This document shows, one piece after another, positions 5,027 through 5,292 of a stretch of 5,292 nucleotides of DNA (its first letter is position 1; every line of letters begins with the position of its first letter). The stretch covers positions 1 to 5,292 of the forward strand of contig JACOSF010000056.1 of NCBI GenBank assembly GCA_016179005.1, given 5' to 3'. The DNA comes from Acidobacteriota bacterium (lineage in GTDB: Bacteria > Acidobacteriota > Terriglobia > Acidiferrales > UBA7541). The translations under genes and the position numbers were made by a program. The notes under the pieces were generated by a model. It was not told where the DNA came from, searched no databases, and saw only the letters and a program-made list of their open reading frames with translations.

Positions 5027-5292
5027 ATGTCCAAAGAGCTGGTTATTTCCGCGACCCCGCACGAGACGCGGGTCGCCATCCTGGAAGACGGTCACCTGTG
5101 TGAGATTTACGTCGAGCGCGAAAAAGAATTCGCGCTCGTGGGAAGCATCTACAAAGGCCGCGTAACCCGCGTGCTGCCCGGCATGCAGTCGGCCTTCGTG
5201 GAGATCGGCCTCGATAGCGACGCCTTCCTCTACGTCAGCGACTTCTTCGAAAACCTGGAAGACTACGAAGGCATCGCCACCACGGTCGAAGG
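5027..5292 (+). CDS. rng: Ribonuclease G/E family protein, N-terminal part (partial)
   Basis: RNase G/E enzymes cut single-stranded RNA 5' to AU-rich sites and take part in rRNA maturation and mRNA decay. The frame begins MSKELVISATPHETRVAILE and stays open to the window edge (88 codons plus two bases). The N-terminal beta strands are those of the RNase H-like subdomain, with an EDGHLCEIYVER block. The S1 RNA-binding domain begins near residue 39 with GSIYKGRVTRVLPGMQSAFV, then EIGLDSDAFLYVSD, which is highly characteristic of the Rne/Rng family. An acidic stretch (ENLEDYEG) follows, probably the start of an insertion in the S1 domain. The catalytic DNase I-like domain lies beyond the window, so RNase E and RNase G cannot be separated here. 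The start is set by AGGAG five bases upstream. The cell-shape operon is a common neighbour of rng. Confidence 0.93.
   Translation, partial: MSKELVISATPHETRVAILEDGHLCEIYVEREKEFALVGSIYKGRVTRVLPGMQSAFVEIGLDSDAFLYVSDFFENLEDYEGIATTVE

Noticed and set aside
4924..5103. A small frame starting at ATG 4924 between rodA and rng
   Set aside because: It has no strong ribosome binding site, is Arg/Pro-rich with no family look, and overlaps the well-supported start of rng in another frame.
1..5292. CRISPR array, tRNA, rRNA, insertion sequence or defence genes
   Set aside because: No regularly spaced direct repeats, cloverleaf, rRNA-like sequence or transposase frame is visible. The window is a core cell-shape locus.

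Overview
The window reads as one stretch of a bacterial cell-shape (mre/mrd) locus, all on the + strand: the last codons of mreB, then mreC, mreD, mrdA (PBP2), rodA, and the start of an RNase G/E gene (rng). The DNA is GC-rich. The protein sequences and the gene order mreB-mreC-mreD-mrdA-rodA-rng suggest an Acidobacteriota-like genome. That assignment rests on recalled family resemblance, not a search.

Layout: 1-84 is the MreB C-terminus. Bases 85-139 are a short palindromic spacer. Bases 140-974 hold mreC, broken into two frames near 440. Bases 975-1072 are a spacer almost filled by a nested palindrome. Bases 1073-1591 are an intact mreD. Bases 1592-1828 are a 237-base spacer with a second palindrome sharing its 3' end with the first. 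Bases 1829-3735 hold mrdA, broken into two frames near 2909. Bases 3732-4820 are an intact rodA, overlapping mrdA by four bases. Bases 4821-5026 are a spacer with strong hairpins. Bases 5027-5292 are the first 88 codons of rng, cut by the window edge.

Together the mre/mrd genes encode the elongasome: MreB filaments, the MreC/MreD membrane scaffold, the RodA glycosyltransferase and its partner transpeptidase PBP2. RNase G/E is a common neighbour of this locus and acts in RNA processing.

I do not see a new biological system. Two things merit attention. First, mreC and mrdA each carry a frame change at a point where conserved family residues are also missing (RLRxLL in MreC, GHGxxDL in PBP2), while sequence on both sides looks well preserved. 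This means short out-of-frame deletions, either real or from assembly. Second, the spacers carry a set of related palindromes: two share the end GCCCCTACAA, and three share a core of the type CGTCC(C)GC-loop-GCGG(G)A. They look like a small dispersed REP/MITE-like repeat family lodged in the operon.
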